A DNA stretch of 64,000 bases from Harmothoe impar (Eukaryota; Annelida; Polychaeta; Phyllodocida; Polynoidae), in contig OX381704.1 of assembly GCA_947462335.1 (NCBI GenBank), positions 46,566,942 through 46,630,941 on the forward strand, read 5' to 3'. A program made the translations under genes and the position numbers. Each line of letters begins with the position of its first letter. The first letter of the stretch is position 1. The notes below the pieces were generated by a model. The model worked only from the letters and a program-made list of their open reading frames with translations. It made no database searches and was not told the origin of the DNA. Below, in pieces: positions 12,940-23,231 of the stretch.

Positions 12940-13036
12940 GACCAAGAATGTGTTTGGGGACTGATGCCTCTGCTAGAGATTTGAGCCTCTCCGAGAGGGA
13001 CTTCCCCAGTCAGCCCCTGTCTCAGAGTGCCCCCAT
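12940..13036 (+). repeat. dispersed repeat, copy 2 (pair with 7358)
   Basis: Matches 7358-7450 in order and orientation ('ccaagaatgtgtt', 'ctagagatttg', 'tgtctcagagtg'). Confidence 0.55.
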
Positions 13037-13930
13037 CTACTGTGTAGACTAACTCTGTGCAGCTGTATACCACATTCTCAAAACTGTATCAGACCTCTCT
13101 AGAACGCTCTGGCCCTTAAACCTAGTACACCCAGACTATACATGTTAGCCAAGTAGAAAGGATGCTCGGCACACAGAGATCAGGATCATCATTTTTCTTC
13201 ATGCATGAAAAGCAAGCAGGAAAGATCGTTTGTGTGGAACATCCTTTCCCCGTGGCGGATCTAATATACATGTACTAGGTGATCAGACATGCTGATGCCA
13301 TATTGAGACTTTACCCCGGCCAATACCCCAAGGTGTACAGGGTAAACTAAACTGAGATCGTCTTTTTCACAAGAGCCTCAGCACAAAGTTCATTGTACCA
13401 GTCCACATGTTCACCATATAGATTATACTAGCAGGCATGTTTACAGAAGACCTTCAGTAAATCACAAGGGCAAGGCTTTCTCAGAGAGTTATGTACAGTT
13501 ATGGCATCCAGTTTGTAAGAGGAATAGTTTATGTTTCGTGGATTATCGAATAAACAAGAAATATATTTCCTATGCTTTTTTTTGTCTTCCTGAGATATGT
13601 ATATGGCAAGCGATATATTCACCCCCAATATCAACGTTTCTAAATTTGATATCAGAGTTACCAGAATCAATGCTGGCGTTTCCAGTTGATTAAAAATTCC
13701 TATGAGTTAGTTTATGTTATAGAACAATTACCGTATTGAATATCAAAACTTCAATATCGATTTAAGAAACGTCTTAAAACATCGAATATTGAAGATCTCA
13801 TATCAAGGGGAAACATTTGGCTTGCCACATTTGTGAATGACATATATGAGTGTCACACTGTACCAGTAAGAGGTGGGTGGCTGTGCATGGTGTGGTTTAT
13901 TGCATTACCACGACTCTCCCCATGTGGGCA
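13037..13930. other. unassigned intergenic DNA
   Basis: AT-rich; no gene or ordered repeat recognised. Confidence 0.35.
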
Positions 13931-13937
13931 GACCGCT

Positions 13938-14035
13938 TAGTGCTTCAATGCACTATACCACTTGTCGGCATGATGAACTGGCGAGTACATTCCCCGGGTC
14001 TGTGCTGATGCATCATGCCGACCCTATATCTAAGG
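13938..14035. mobile_element. palindromic MITE fragment
   Basis: 'gcttcaatgcactataccacttgtcggcatgatg', 'ctggcgagtac' and 'gatgcatcatgccgaccc' match the left half of the family. Confidence 0.55.
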
Positions 14036-14459
14036 CTTAAAAATCAACACTCCTCTAATAAACATTTGCCTCCTGCGGTGCCGAGGAACAGATAAGGGGA
14101 CAGGTGAAGGGACGTACTGAGGGACTTGGATATGAATAGGGTTTAGGAAGGAGCCCGGGGAGGAGATTAACGAGGAGGGGTTAGTACCCAGAGGTAGGGG
14201 CGGGGTGTGGAGGGAGGGAGGGGCAGGGATCCATCTTCGTCATAGACACAGCCCACCGCCCGACCCCTGCCACCACACACGTCAGGGGGCCTTCCTGAGC
14301 ACATCCCAACCTATGGGCGACGCTCTCATACTAGTGTTAGGGATGAATAAGAAAAGGTAGTTAAATGTGTAATATTCTTGAGAGGTGGTCATGCTTTAAG
14401 GACAGAATATTTCCTTTTATTTGAGAATTTGTCGTTTGCACAGGGTCATAGAGTTATTC

Positions 14460-14608
14460 GTCAGTGCTGCGAGCATCATATAGTAGGGTCGGCATGAACG
14501 CACTCTAGCGAGTGTTACACCTAGGATGCAGTTATGCATCATGACGATAAACAACCATATTATTTTAAGGTGCATTAAAAACAATATGCGGACCTTAAAG
14601 AGTTACAA
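14460..14608. mobile_element. palindromic MITE copy, right half
   Basis: 'gtagggtcggcatgaacgcac', 'tagcgagtgttac', 'atgcatcatgacgataaac' and the end 'gcggaccttaaagagttac' match the right arm of the family. Confidence 0.6.
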
Positions 14609-14794
14609 CTTCTTGGCTTTATTCTACAAAGATTTGTCTATATTGACTGACGCTTCATACAGCTGCACCCCCCCCCCCCCTTCCCCACCACTCGTGTGTG
14701 TGAGTATAAAACATATATGTACATATATGATGGGTGAGCAGTAGGCAGGGTGTCGTCCCAAGTGACGTCCGGCTCGGTCAGTGACCGCCGCATC

Positions 14795-15110
14795 ACGCTG
14801 CTGAGTGCTGCTCTCTGAGATTGCTGTGCCATCTCACTGCCATCTTAAAGCCCACAGTAATACTGGTCACACTGCTGAGTGCTGCTCTCTGAGATTAATG
14901 CGCCATCTCACTGCGTCATGCCGCCATCTTACAGTCCACAGTAATACATGGTCATACAGCTGAGTGCTGCTCTCTCAGATCAATGCGCCATCTCACTGCG
15001 TCGATCACGCCGCCATCTTACAGTCCACAGTAATACTGGTCATACTGCTGAGTGCGGCTCTCCCATTAATGCGCCATCTCACTGCCTTACAGCATATAAG
15101 TAATACTGGT
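14795..15110. repeat. ~72-89 bp tandem repeat, 4 units
   Basis: The block 'ctgctgagtgctgctctctgaga' then 'gcgccatctcactgc' and 'cagtccacagtaatactggtca' recurs starting near 14798, 14870, 14959 and 15045; the last unit is shortened. Confidence 0.75.
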
Positions 15111-15663
15111 CATACACTGCACAGGGGACGTTGGTGTGGGGACAAGGTGGCTGCATACAGAGCTGGCATATACAAGCAGGGGAATAGATACCTCTTTGTC
15201 ATATATATCTATATACACGTACAGTGAAATATTACTTGAAATCCCCTAATGCTAGTCCTTGAGCAGGGATACCACCCTTTCATATTACGATGTTTTCTTT
15301 TATTTCTATATTACAATGTACATGTGTAAGTCTTCCCATGTTTATAGATCCATCTGTAGTATTGGTTTTGGGAAACTTTGTATATAATATTATAGAGCAC
15401 ATTCATCCGGTCAAAAAGACCTCCTTATACTGAGGTCTTACTGTATACATATTTTCGATGTCCCTGTAGTTCTACCCTTCTCCCCATCCACCACGTGCCT
15501 AAATTATGCAGCTTCACAACCCTGGAACAATTTCCCATCAGGAAATGGACTTCATGGGAGAACCGCCACTACAGTGCTCTGAAAGCACTTGGGTATGGGG
15601 CTATAGGCACTTGCTATATGATCCTATAGGGACTATATACTTTGGCAGGGCTGTGCTGGCATT
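15111..15663. other. unassigned flank of the 9.9-kb element
   Basis: No gene is visible. It ends at the GCCGTT target site of the large element. Confidence 0.35.
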
Positions 15664-15669
15664 GCCGTT
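15664..15669. repeat. target-site duplication GCCGTT, left
   Basis: Immediately precedes the left terminus and is identical to 25570-25575. Confidence 0.85.
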
Positions 15670-15751
15670 AGTAGTATAGTATGTATCGGAACGGGACTAT
15701 AGTTAAGTACTGTTTATTACTCAATCGACATGCAGCCAATCAGAGGCCTCC
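15670..15751 (+). repeat. left terminal inverted repeat (82 bp)
   Basis: Matches the reverse complement of 25488-25569 except at positions 9 (A/T) and 61 (A/C). Homology stops sharply after the CCAATCAGAGGCCTCC block, where the two ends carry different regulatory motif arrays. Confidence 0.9.
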
Positions 15752-16080
15752 ATTTGACCGGAAGTGACGTCACATGCCCATATAAGGGCATACCGGAAGT
15801 GACGTCACGTGACCTTGACCTAGTTAGAGGTCAAGGTCATGACTCAGCCAATCAGAGGCTTCCATTTGACCGGAAGTGACGTCACACGCCCATATAAGGG
15901 CATACCGGAAGTGACGTCATGTGACGTCACACGCCCATATAAGGGCATACCGGAAGTGACGTCATGTGACCTTCACATGTACATATAAGGGCATACCGGA
16001 AGTGACGTCAAGCGACCTTGACTTAGTTAGAGGCTTCTGATTGGCTGGTACACCGGAAGTGACCCATTTATGCAAATGAG
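15727..16080. promoter_or_regulatory. subterminal ETS-CRE-CArG motif array
   Basis: CCGGAAGTGACGTCA, an ETS core fused to a full CRE (TGACGTCA), occurs exactly six times, starting at 15758, 15793, 15870, 15905, 15950 and 15996; a seventh is partial at 16053. Between them sit CCATATAAGG boxes (15778, 15890, 15935; variant at 15982) that fit the SRF CArG consensus CC(A/T)6GG. CCAATCAGAG (CCAAT box) occurs near 15736 and 15848, and its inverse CTGATTGG near 16037. A palindromic pair of AGGTCA-type half-sites lies at 15811-15840. Motif identity is direct; transcription-factor binding is inference. CATATAAG could also serve as a TATA-like element. Confidence 0.7.
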
Positions 16081-16744
16081 GGGCCTACTTCTGGTCAAAT
16101 GGAGACCTCTGATTGGTTGGGTCATGAAGAAATGTGTCTCTTAATTTAATTTTGTTTAGGAAGTGATCGATTTTAGGATCACGCGACCGGAAGTGACCTG
16201 ATGAGTCACGTGACTAGAAGTGACGACGACACATACCTTAATTAGACGATTCAGCAGCGACCGGAGGAAGTGTCACTTTAAGAGGACACGCTAGTTAATT
16301 GTAATATTTGTTTTACTTACTAATAAAAGAAGACGTATGAAAATAAACACAACAATAATTTTATTTTATTTTTTTATTTTCTTTTTTTCAATTCTAATAA
16401 CACTCTATTTTTGAAAAGATGCGCTCAATCAATCAATAACACACTTTTTCATATTTTAAAGGACTCGTTGTCACACCGTTAGAATGCACGCGACGCTTAT
16501 AATACAAGTAGCGCACGTCATCTTTCTCTATGGTGTAAGTGGCCATTTTTGGTTCGTACCACTTTTGAAATTTATATTTACCGCAAGGAGAGTTTTTCGT
16601 TTTCGAAAACATTTAAGAAGACGACTACTTCTGTACACTTTTTTTGAGATTTTCTTTCACCGGTGCCGCTGATTTGATCGTAGCAAATGTAAGTCTTAGG
16701 GTTGACACTTGGGATCCCGTCACCTTCTCACGCCGCTTTCTTTT

Positions 16745-17200
16745 CTTTCTGAAGTATGTCTCTCTCAGGCGAGGTTTGACTACACACAGGCAAACATCAG
16801 AGGCACCCAATAGCGCTAATTCTACCTTCAGACAAAGGTCAGGCACGGCCGGCCTATAATAGATGGGTCAAGGGCTATTCTAGTGAGGGTCAGGCTACGC
16901 CGGACATTCAATAAAAAGCTGGAGTTTGGCAAACTTGCTTTTGAAAGTCTGACCATGCGGGATCCTCATGCCATAGTCTGGCAATGCTGAACTCTTGGGA
17001 GAGTATGCCGGACTCTTGCTGGCCAGACTTTCAAGCAAATTTGCCAAAGTCCAGCTTGTTATTGAATTTCCGGCGTAGCCTGACCCTCAGTAGAATAGTC
17101 CTTGACTCATCTATTATAGGTCAGCAGCGCCTGACCCTTGTATGAGAGTAGTATTGGCGACATTGGCCGACTCTGATATTTACCCGTGTGTACGGCGGGA
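16745..17200. repeat. nested foldback in the left arm
   Basis: The block around 16840-16945 ('taatagatgggtcaagg...gagggtcaggcta-gccgg') is repeated inverted at 17020-17130, giving a stem with a loop of about 75 bp. A third copy lies at 24815-24925. The left arm therefore carries one more copy of this sequence than the right arm. Confidence 0.75.
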
Positions 17201-17289
17201 GGAGGGGGTTCACAGCCACTGCTTGCGCTTATAGAGCGCTACTAGCGGAGGTCTGGATGAGGAGACTACGGTGTTTGTCTTTTGCTTGT

Positions 17290-17313
17290 GCAGCTGCTGC
17301 TGCTGCTGCTGAC
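17290..17313. repeat. short CTG/CAG tract (left arm)
   Basis: About 7 perfect CTG triplets. The equivalent place in the right arm holds more than 350 bp of CAG-rich sequence. Confidence 0.8.
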
Positions 17314-17416
17314 GATGTCACGGATGCCGCTGACAGATACTGCTGCTTGTGCTGCACGAGACTGAGTAGCCGCTATTACTAATGCTACTAATACTAGTAT
17401 GAGAAAATACATTTAG

Positions 17417-18199
17417 TCAATTGATTAAATCAAGGAGGTTTTCTGACTTCAGTGGATCGTTTAGCCATCGGCCACGGGCAAAACTTGAAACCATTTTATA
17501 CATGGGACAATTGGCAGAGTCGAAACGTGTTGGTACCATAGGGTCGATCATGTTCATCATCAGTTCAGGCAAAGGAAGTGTGTCGACAGCACGCGAAAAC
17601 TTCATGTCTGAATGTTTCAACACAAGACTTTTTATCACACTCACACAGCTGCTTTGAAGAGTGAATCCTTGACCAAACTTGTGCTTTTCCAACACAGCTT
17701 TGGCCTCTTTCTGTGCAGTAAGGGATCTCTCTTTCGGGTTCATCTCAGTGCTGTCTAGCATGTCCTCAAAGTCTTTAACATAATGTTCCAACGGACTACA
17801 AATGATGGACTCCAGATCATCGTCCGCATATGTCGTCTCCTCGCACCATATTGTGTCTTCGCCTGTTTCGAATTCCGTCATTTTCTTGACAATCTCCTCC
17901 TGAGTGCCTTGCATATATCGAAGCTCCTTCAAGGAGTTGATAACTTGTATGGCGAAGACTGACAAACTTGAAGGAATTTCACCACAGTCAGGCCAAGTAT
18001 ACGGAGCTAAGAAAAATAGCTCTAACAAAATCTTCTCCCTCTGTCCAAATGAAACTACTGTTCCGATGAAGTTGAAGCATGCTTCTATCCATTGCTCCTT
18101 GGTGACGTCCTTCCAATGTTTCTTTACCTCACATGCATCATAGGGCACCGTTTCTCTTCTTGCTTCAAGTGGGAGTTGCTTTTTCTTTCTTGGACTCAT
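17417..18199 (-). CDS. unknown 260-aa cargo protein, left copy
   Basis: I do not recognise this family. The frame stays open upstream to 18553, but comparison with the inverted copy at 23232-24014 shows the two reading frames agree only from the ATG at 18199 (MSPRKKKQLP), which I take as the start. The protein has a basic lysine cluster at residues 5-7 (possible nuclear signal), an acidic YADDDLE stretch near 124-130, no signal peptide and no membrane segment, and looks largely helical. It is about 90% identical by eye to its sister. Their three indels (3, 3 and 6 bases) all keep the frame, which argues both are or recently were translated. It reads toward the left end of the element, away from its sister. 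A divergent death-fold or Bcl-2-like domain is conceivable but has no motif support. Confidence 0.75.
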   Translation of the reverse strand: MSPRKKKQLPLEARRETVPYDACEVKKHWKDVTKEQWIEACFNFIGTVVSFGQREKILLELFFLAPYTWPDCGEIPSSLSVFAIQVINSLKELRYMQGTQEEIVKKMTEFETGEDTIWCEETTYADDDLESIICSPLEHYVKDFEDMLDSTEMNPKERSLTAQKEAKAVLEKHKFGQGFTLQSSCVSVIKSLVLKHSDMKFSRAVDTLPLPELMMNMIDPMVPTRFDSANCPMYKMVSSFARGRWLNDPLKSENLLDLIN

Positions 18200-18755
18200 T
18201 TCGAGAGGGTTTCGATGCTCTGTAGCGTCAACACTTTCATAAACAAAGAAAATAGCAGAACTAACCATCGTAACGTGCTGAGCGAGCGTAGAGTGGACGA
18301 TGCTACGAAGATGAAGGGCGGGTGGAGAAAGTGTGACTGGTGACAGGGGCGTTTCACTCCTTATGTACCCTGTCCTAGATAAGCCTCTTAAACGGCTGAA
18401 AAGACTCTCTAAGTACAGAGCTTCTACCGCAGGTGGGTTTAGACTTAAGCAGCTTAGTTCACACACATGTCTGTTAGAAAAAGCTACTTGCACACGCGCC
18501 TTCCTTTTTTCACTAGTATTCACCCTCTGCCGACTTATAAGACACCTATACACTCTTTCTCGTGAAATCTATGGAAGATGATGGAAGGACCACTGACTAC
18601 ATTTTCTTTGATCAGAGCGTGGAGGACGGCGTCGAACGGAGGGAACGTTGTGAACACAGCTTATAGGTTTTTTGGAAGAGGTCTTGTAAAGTCAAACTGG
18701 CGAGAGAGATGGCGTTTTTCAACATGACAATGCTGCTATGTTGGAAAAAAATAGC

Positions 18756-19620
18756 GTGATTTTTTCAAAAAGCTTCTATGAAAGATTTGACGTCTTCGTT
18801 GTTGTAGTGGATCAAGTAATCTGTCATAGTTTGCTTCTTCTTGTCATACTAAACTTTCTGACATGTGGCGTAGTCGGATTTCGGCCATTTTGACGCCCGT
18901 CAGGTCGCTGTCAAAAGTCGATCTCGGTGGCAGGGGTTTTTTGTTTACTAGTTTCTTGGTATACGTCATCCATTCGTAAGTAAAGCAACCTTTCTCTTCG
19001 TTTGTAGTGAAAGCTCGCAAATAATTCGCGTAGCTGTAACCAAGTGCTAAAAAAGTTGACTACTACGTCAACTATTAATTGCTTCTCTTTATGACGCTGA
19101 ATTGTTGGTTTCTTCGGTCTCCGGAGGCAAATAACGAGTGAAGGCGTATTTTTTGATCAGGTTCAAGTCGTAACTCTCCGAGTTGAAGCGTACGACTGGA
19201 GCTTGACGGATGTATCTCAGAAGCCGCTTCTTCAGTTGAACTAACGGTTGTCTGGTGTGAGCTGCAGCGAAGCCGCCTGGAGAAGGGGTGAATGTCGCTT
19301 CCTCTAGCAGGAGAGCTTCACCTATCGCTACATGTAACTTCGCTAAGGTTGGTCGGTAAACTTCTAGCACAGCTTTCTCGATGACTTTGACGTTCTCGTT
19401 TATGTGATTTTTAAACTCGGTCTAACAAGGGGTCGGAATCTGCGTCGGATTCTCTGACGTACGCTGCCCCTCCTACCCCGGAAAGTCGTATGCGACGCTA
19501 GCCGACATCGCTGCATAGAGGGCAAAACTTAGGTATCGTTCTTCATTTTTCTACGGGTCACTCGTGATTGTACGGTCTTTTAAAAATTTTGAAACACTTT
19601 TCGCAAACGTCCTGCGGCAT
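18756..19620 (-). pseudogene. broken Polinton-type protein-primed DNA polymerase B (N-terminal/exonuclease part)
   Basis: Fragments in different frames line up in the order expected of Polinton/viral type B polymerases (DNA_pol_B_2). From the start they are: a CxxC zinc-finger-like piece (CEKCFKIF, from the ATG at 19620) and a second CPLC piece near 19525, both before early stops; then FNSESYDLN (19161-19187), the typical ExoII-region motif; then YSYANYLRAF (19009-19038); then YLIHYNNEDV (from about 18818). At least two frame shifts and several stops separate them. The palm domain and its catalytic aspartates are absent; the gene stops where the 260-aa gene module begins. In intact elements this enzyme replicates the element from a protein primer. 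Here it cannot be functional. Confidence 0.75.
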
Positions 19621-19786
19621 GTTTTTCTTTTTTTTGTTTTTTCACTTATTTACCAAATATTAAAAAAATAAACGTTGTTTATCACTTCGAATACTAGACG
19701 CCTCTTACCACACGATGCTATTAGCATAGTGAAAGACGTCTGTAGTGTAGGATCGATTTCAACAGATGTCCATCTTACTGCAGGGA

Positions 19787-20845
19787 TCAGACGAGAGTCG
19801 TCAACACTGGAGTGTCACAGCTCACTTTTATTTCTTTGAGTACAGCTGCATACAACCCTTGAACATACATTGCGACGTCGCCGCGTCCCATGTAGTCTTC
19901 CAACACTTTCATCAGAGCCATAGGCTCAGACGTCTCGTTGTACTTCCAAGCTTTCAGCACTTCATACACAGGGTTCTTCACAGTCCTGTCAGAAGGCACA
20001 GGTTGAGAGATGGAAGTTACTTCATGAGAAGTCAACCCTAAGTAGATCCCTATGGTCTTCCAGTCTCTAGGGCAGAGCTCAGCTAAAAGAGAGAAATATT
20101 TCTGCACTTTCCACTCCATGTCTCCACTCTCTAAGCCATCCCACATGTCATGCTTGTCCATGTACTCACGTGAGAATTTGATGAGGTCCATACGGTAAGA
20201 TTCTTCCAAGGCGGTGGCTAGGTCCTTCCACCTACTAGTACAACTTTTCTGGTACCAAGTAGTGAACATTTCTCTAGCTTGAGTTATGACACTTGTCTCA
20301 CAACTGAGATATCCCATATCCTTCAAGTTCACTTCAAGGAATGAACCTAACCGTATGTAATCTGATGTCGGCAACTTACCACTTATTTTCAGTAGCATAG
20401 CGTCTGACAAGTATCCTAACGGCTCTGCTTTGAAGTATGATGATACAGGTACTACTGCAGCAGAACCAATAACAGGAGCAGCGTCTGCGCTGGTATCAGA
20501 CGACTCGTTGTCGGAACAGGGCAACCACATGACTTCGTAAGGTATTGGTGAGGGCAGGCGCCACGGACCGGACGCACTACCAGTGGAAATGAGGTCGAAA
20601 AACGGACTGTGCGCCCGTGACCCTTCGGGTTCCTCGTACGCCTCGTCGTCAGCGTCGTTCTCTGTTTCACCCTGTTGCTTTAGGACATGTATGTCTACTA
20701 CGCGCTGCTGGGGCTGAGTGTCCGAATAGCTGTAAGTCTCAGCGCGAGCAGCGTTGATGGCGTCGGTTGATGAAGCGGTGGAGAGGTTCTGTGCAACGTA
20801 CTGCGTGTCAGTACTAGTAGCGGTAGTCGCAGCAAGAGGTGTAGC

Positions 20846-20898
<53 letters not shown>

Positions 20899-21364
20899 CA
20901 AGCGCAGCGCTAGCAAGTGCAGCAGTAGCAGGCGCAGCAGTAGCAGGCACAGCAGCAGCAGGCACAGCCGCCTCAGCAAGCGCAGCAGTAACAGGCGTGG
21001 CAGCAGCAGCAACAGCAGCAGCAGCAGGCACAGCAGTAACAGGCGCGGCAGCAGCAACAGCAGCAGCAGCAGCAGTAGCAGCAGCACTAGCAGCACGAGG
21101 ATCACTAGCAGCCGCAGCAGGCGCAGCAGCAGCAGCAGCAGTGTGCTCAGCAGCAACAACCGTCGCGAGTGTAACAACGTCGCTACTACTGCTGTGTACG
21201 CTCGCTACAGCGGGAGGGTGATAAGACCAAGCGGTTGCGGCGGTAGTCTCAATTTCAGTAGCAAGAGGAGACGCTGACAGTAAACGATCACCGTTCTGCG
21301 TATTCTTCTTGTTCTTGAACTCGATTAGATCCTTGGACGACAGTAGTTGTTGTGTTTTGCTCAT
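19787..21364 (-). CDS. tandem death-domain protein with polyalanine region (cargo)
   Basis: A single uninterrupted frame of 525 codons starts at the ATG at 21364, which sits in a strong Kozak context (CACCACCATGA); upstream in-frame codons are non-ATG. Residues about 60-185 are an alanine-rich tract encoded by GCN/CAG-type triplets, about 232-247 are acidic, and about 310-400 and 420-500 form two death-domain-like helical modules. The second has the typical pattern 'LCPRDWKTIGIYLG', then 'VLKAW', then 'ALMKVLEDYMGRGDVAMYV'; the first has 'MFTTWYQK' and 'DLATALEESYRMDLIKF'. Death domains mediate oligomerisation in apoptosis and innate-immune signalling. No kinase, TIR, caspase or membrane segment is seen, so an adaptor or decoy role is inferred. 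A TATATAAG box lies 59 bp upstream. Confidence 0.75.
20830..21150. repeat. CAG/GCA-rich triplet region coding polyalanine
   Basis: Imperfect GCA triplet runs read as alanine in the minus-strand death-domain gene; the longest pure run is at 20866-20895. Opposite-strand and alternate-frame open readings here are artefacts of the triplet repeat. Confidence 0.85.
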
Positions 21365-21422
21365 GGTGGTGCCTGTAGAGAGCAGCAAAAGACTGAGTGA
21401 GTGAACGGGTGTTTCCAGGCCT

Positions 21423-21430
21423 CTTATATA
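21423..21430 (-). promoter_or_regulatory. TATA box of the death-domain gene
   Basis: Reads TATATAAG on the minus strand, 59 bp before the ATG at 21364, a normal spacing for a short 5' leader. Confidence 0.6.
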
Positions 21431-21474
21431 CTCCTTCTCGCTTCTAGAGCTAAGCTACTTACAGCTCTCTTCAG

Positions 21475-21836
21475 CTGCCGCCGGCTGACCGGTGACCATT
21501 CACAAAGAGAAACAAAAAGTCATAAGGCATGACGTTTTCAGCTGGATCCCTTTCCCCTTTGAGAGATCGACTGACACGAGCTAAGCTACTTACTGCCTTG
21601 TTCAGCAATTCAACGTGCGTTAGCTGTATAAAGGATTAAGCAGTTGCTGCCGCCAGCTGACCGGCGGACATTCCCAAAGAGAAACAAAAGACATAAGTCA
21701 TGACGTTTTCAGCTGGATCTCTTTCCCCCCTCCCTCTTTTTTTTTTGAGAGATGGACTGCCATGAGCGGGCGGTGTACCGACTGTACTAATTCAACGCGC
21801 ATTAGCTGTATAAAGGATTAAGCAGTCATGAGCTTA
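21475..21836. repeat. 172-bp tandem duplication upstream of the death-domain gene
   Basis: The block starting 'cgcc(g/a)gctgaccgg' at 21479 is repeated at 21651 with the same following order: 'aaagagaaacaaaa', 'catgacgttttcagctggat' and 'gcgttagctgtataaaggattaagcagt'. The last segment occurs again in the second unit near 21797. Confidence 0.75.
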
Positions 21837-21980
21837 GAGTGTGTATACAAAAAAACTACAGGAGGCGTGTAGTGTGAAGCAGGACCCCCTAAGACGGGAG
21901 TGTCTGTCTGTGAGTAGAGTCGTGTGCATGTGGTGAGCGACTTAAGTGTAAAACAAAAAAAAATCACCGCCTCCTGCCGT

Positions 21981-22540
21981 GGTGAGTAGACTGGCCGGCG
22001 GCGGCTGGCTAGTTCAATAGGGGTGACAGCTGACTAAGGCTGTGCATGAAAATCCGATTTTCACCTGACCTCTGACGTTTGTTACAATGAATGCCAAAGG
22101 GGGAGAGAGTTGTCCTCAGGTAGGGGGTAGGAGGTAAGGCTAATGGATAAGGAAAAAAAACACCATTTTCAGCTGGCCACCACAGATGGCGATGACATAC
22201 CCCTCGGCATCTAAGCTCTTAAGAAGCTCTTACGGAGCGGAGCGGCTGCTGGACAGCTGGGGTGAGTAGACCGGCCGGCGGCGGCTAGCTAGTTCAATAG
22301 GAGTGACAGCTGACTAAGGCTGTGCATGAAAATCAGATTTTCACCTGACCTCTGACGTTTGTTACAATGAATGCTAAAGGGGGAGAGAGTCGTCCTCAGG
22401 TAGGGAGTAGGAGGTAAGGCTAATGGATAAAGAAAAAACACCATTTTCAGCTGGCCACCAAAGATGATGATGACACGCCCCTCGTCATCTAAGCTCTTAA
22501 GAAGCTCTTACGGAGCGGGGCGGCTGCTGGACAGCTGGGG
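21981..22540. repeat. 280-bp tandem duplication between the two cargo genes
   Basis: Two units, 21981-22260 and 22261-22540, each begin GGTGAGTAGAC and end GGACAGCTGG; they differ at few positions. They lie in the divergent spacer between the death-domain gene and the right copy of the 260-aa gene, so they may hold promoter or enhancer sequence. Confidence 0.85.
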
Positions 22541-22633
22541 TGCTGTTGGAAATAGGATTAAACTCCCTCTGTATAAAAGCTCTGATTTCTGTTGGAAAAA
22601 AACCATAGCACCTTTGACCACAGTAACGTCTAC

Positions 22634-22682
22634 TACCACCACCACCAGCACCACCGTCGCTGCCACCGCCGCCGCCGCCGCC
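22634..22682. repeat. ACC/GCC triplet tract
   Basis: Runs of ACC and GCC triplets in the spacer upstream of the right 260-aa gene. Confidence 0.7.
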
Positions 22683-22839
22683 AGTCACAGCTGATCACCT
22701 CATTAAAAGCATGTGACGTCGTCGCTTCTAGTCACTTGCTTCATCAAGTCGCTTCCAGGCACGTGATCTTAAAGACCCTCACTTCTTAAACAAAAAAAAC
22801 GAAGAGACACACTTCTTCCTCTCGAGAGGAAGAATGACG

Positions 22840-22847
22840 TATATAAG
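22840..22847 (+). promoter_or_regulatory. candidate TATA box for the right 260-aa gene
   Basis: TATATAAG, identical to the box before the death-domain gene, lies 392 bp upstream of the ATG at 23232, near the start of the right inverted-repeat arm. A spliced or long leader would be required. Confidence 0.4.
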
Positions 22848-23231
22848 GAGGCTGACACGTGTATAGGTGCCTTATTAGTCGGCAAGGGGTAAATACTAGT
22901 GAAAAAGGAAGACAGGTGTGCAGGTAGCTTTCTAACAGACACGTGTGTGCACTAAGCTGCTTAAGTCTAAACCCCCCTGCAGTAGTCAAGTAGCATGTGA
23001 AAACTTACTTAACAGATCACTTAATTGAGTAGAGACTCTGTACTGAGAGAGTCTTTTCAGCTGTTTAAGAGGATTATCTAGGACAGGGTACATAAGGAGT
23101 GAAACGCTGCTCTCACTCATCGTAGCATCGTCCACTCCACGCTCGCTCAGCATGTTATGAGGGTTATTTCTACCTTTACAGCTTCTTTTCTTATCGAAGT
23201 GTCGACGCTACAGAGCATCGAAACTCTCCAA

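Larger units (their letters stand above)
17012..18562 (-). repeat. large internal inverted repeat, left arm
   Basis: Matches 22858-24926 in inverse orientation. It covers the upstream region, the 260-codon gene, a short CAG tract and the 3' flank. It is shorter than the right arm because the right arm has an expanded CAG block and an inserted 'cgacatg' repeat. Confidence 0.85.

Noticed and set aside
17417..18199. 260-aa protein as a Bcl-2 homolog
   Set aside because: Suggested by the death-domain neighbour and helical look, but no BH1/BH2-type motif is visible.
18200..18553. N-terminal extension of the left 260-aa frame to 18553 (378 codons)
   Set aside because: No ATG supports the far start, and the extension is out of register with the other copy from the ATG at 18199 upward.
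17421..18581. Plus-strand open frames opposite the left 260-aa gene, and minus-strand frames opposite the right copy
   Set aside because: Antisense shadows; the sense frames are conserved between the two copies with in-frame indels.
20698..21221. Long open frames on both strands over the triplet-repeat region (polyleucine on minus, polyalanine on plus)
   Set aside because: Trinucleotide repeats lack stops in several frames. Only the minus-strand frame continues into recognisable death domains with a proper start.
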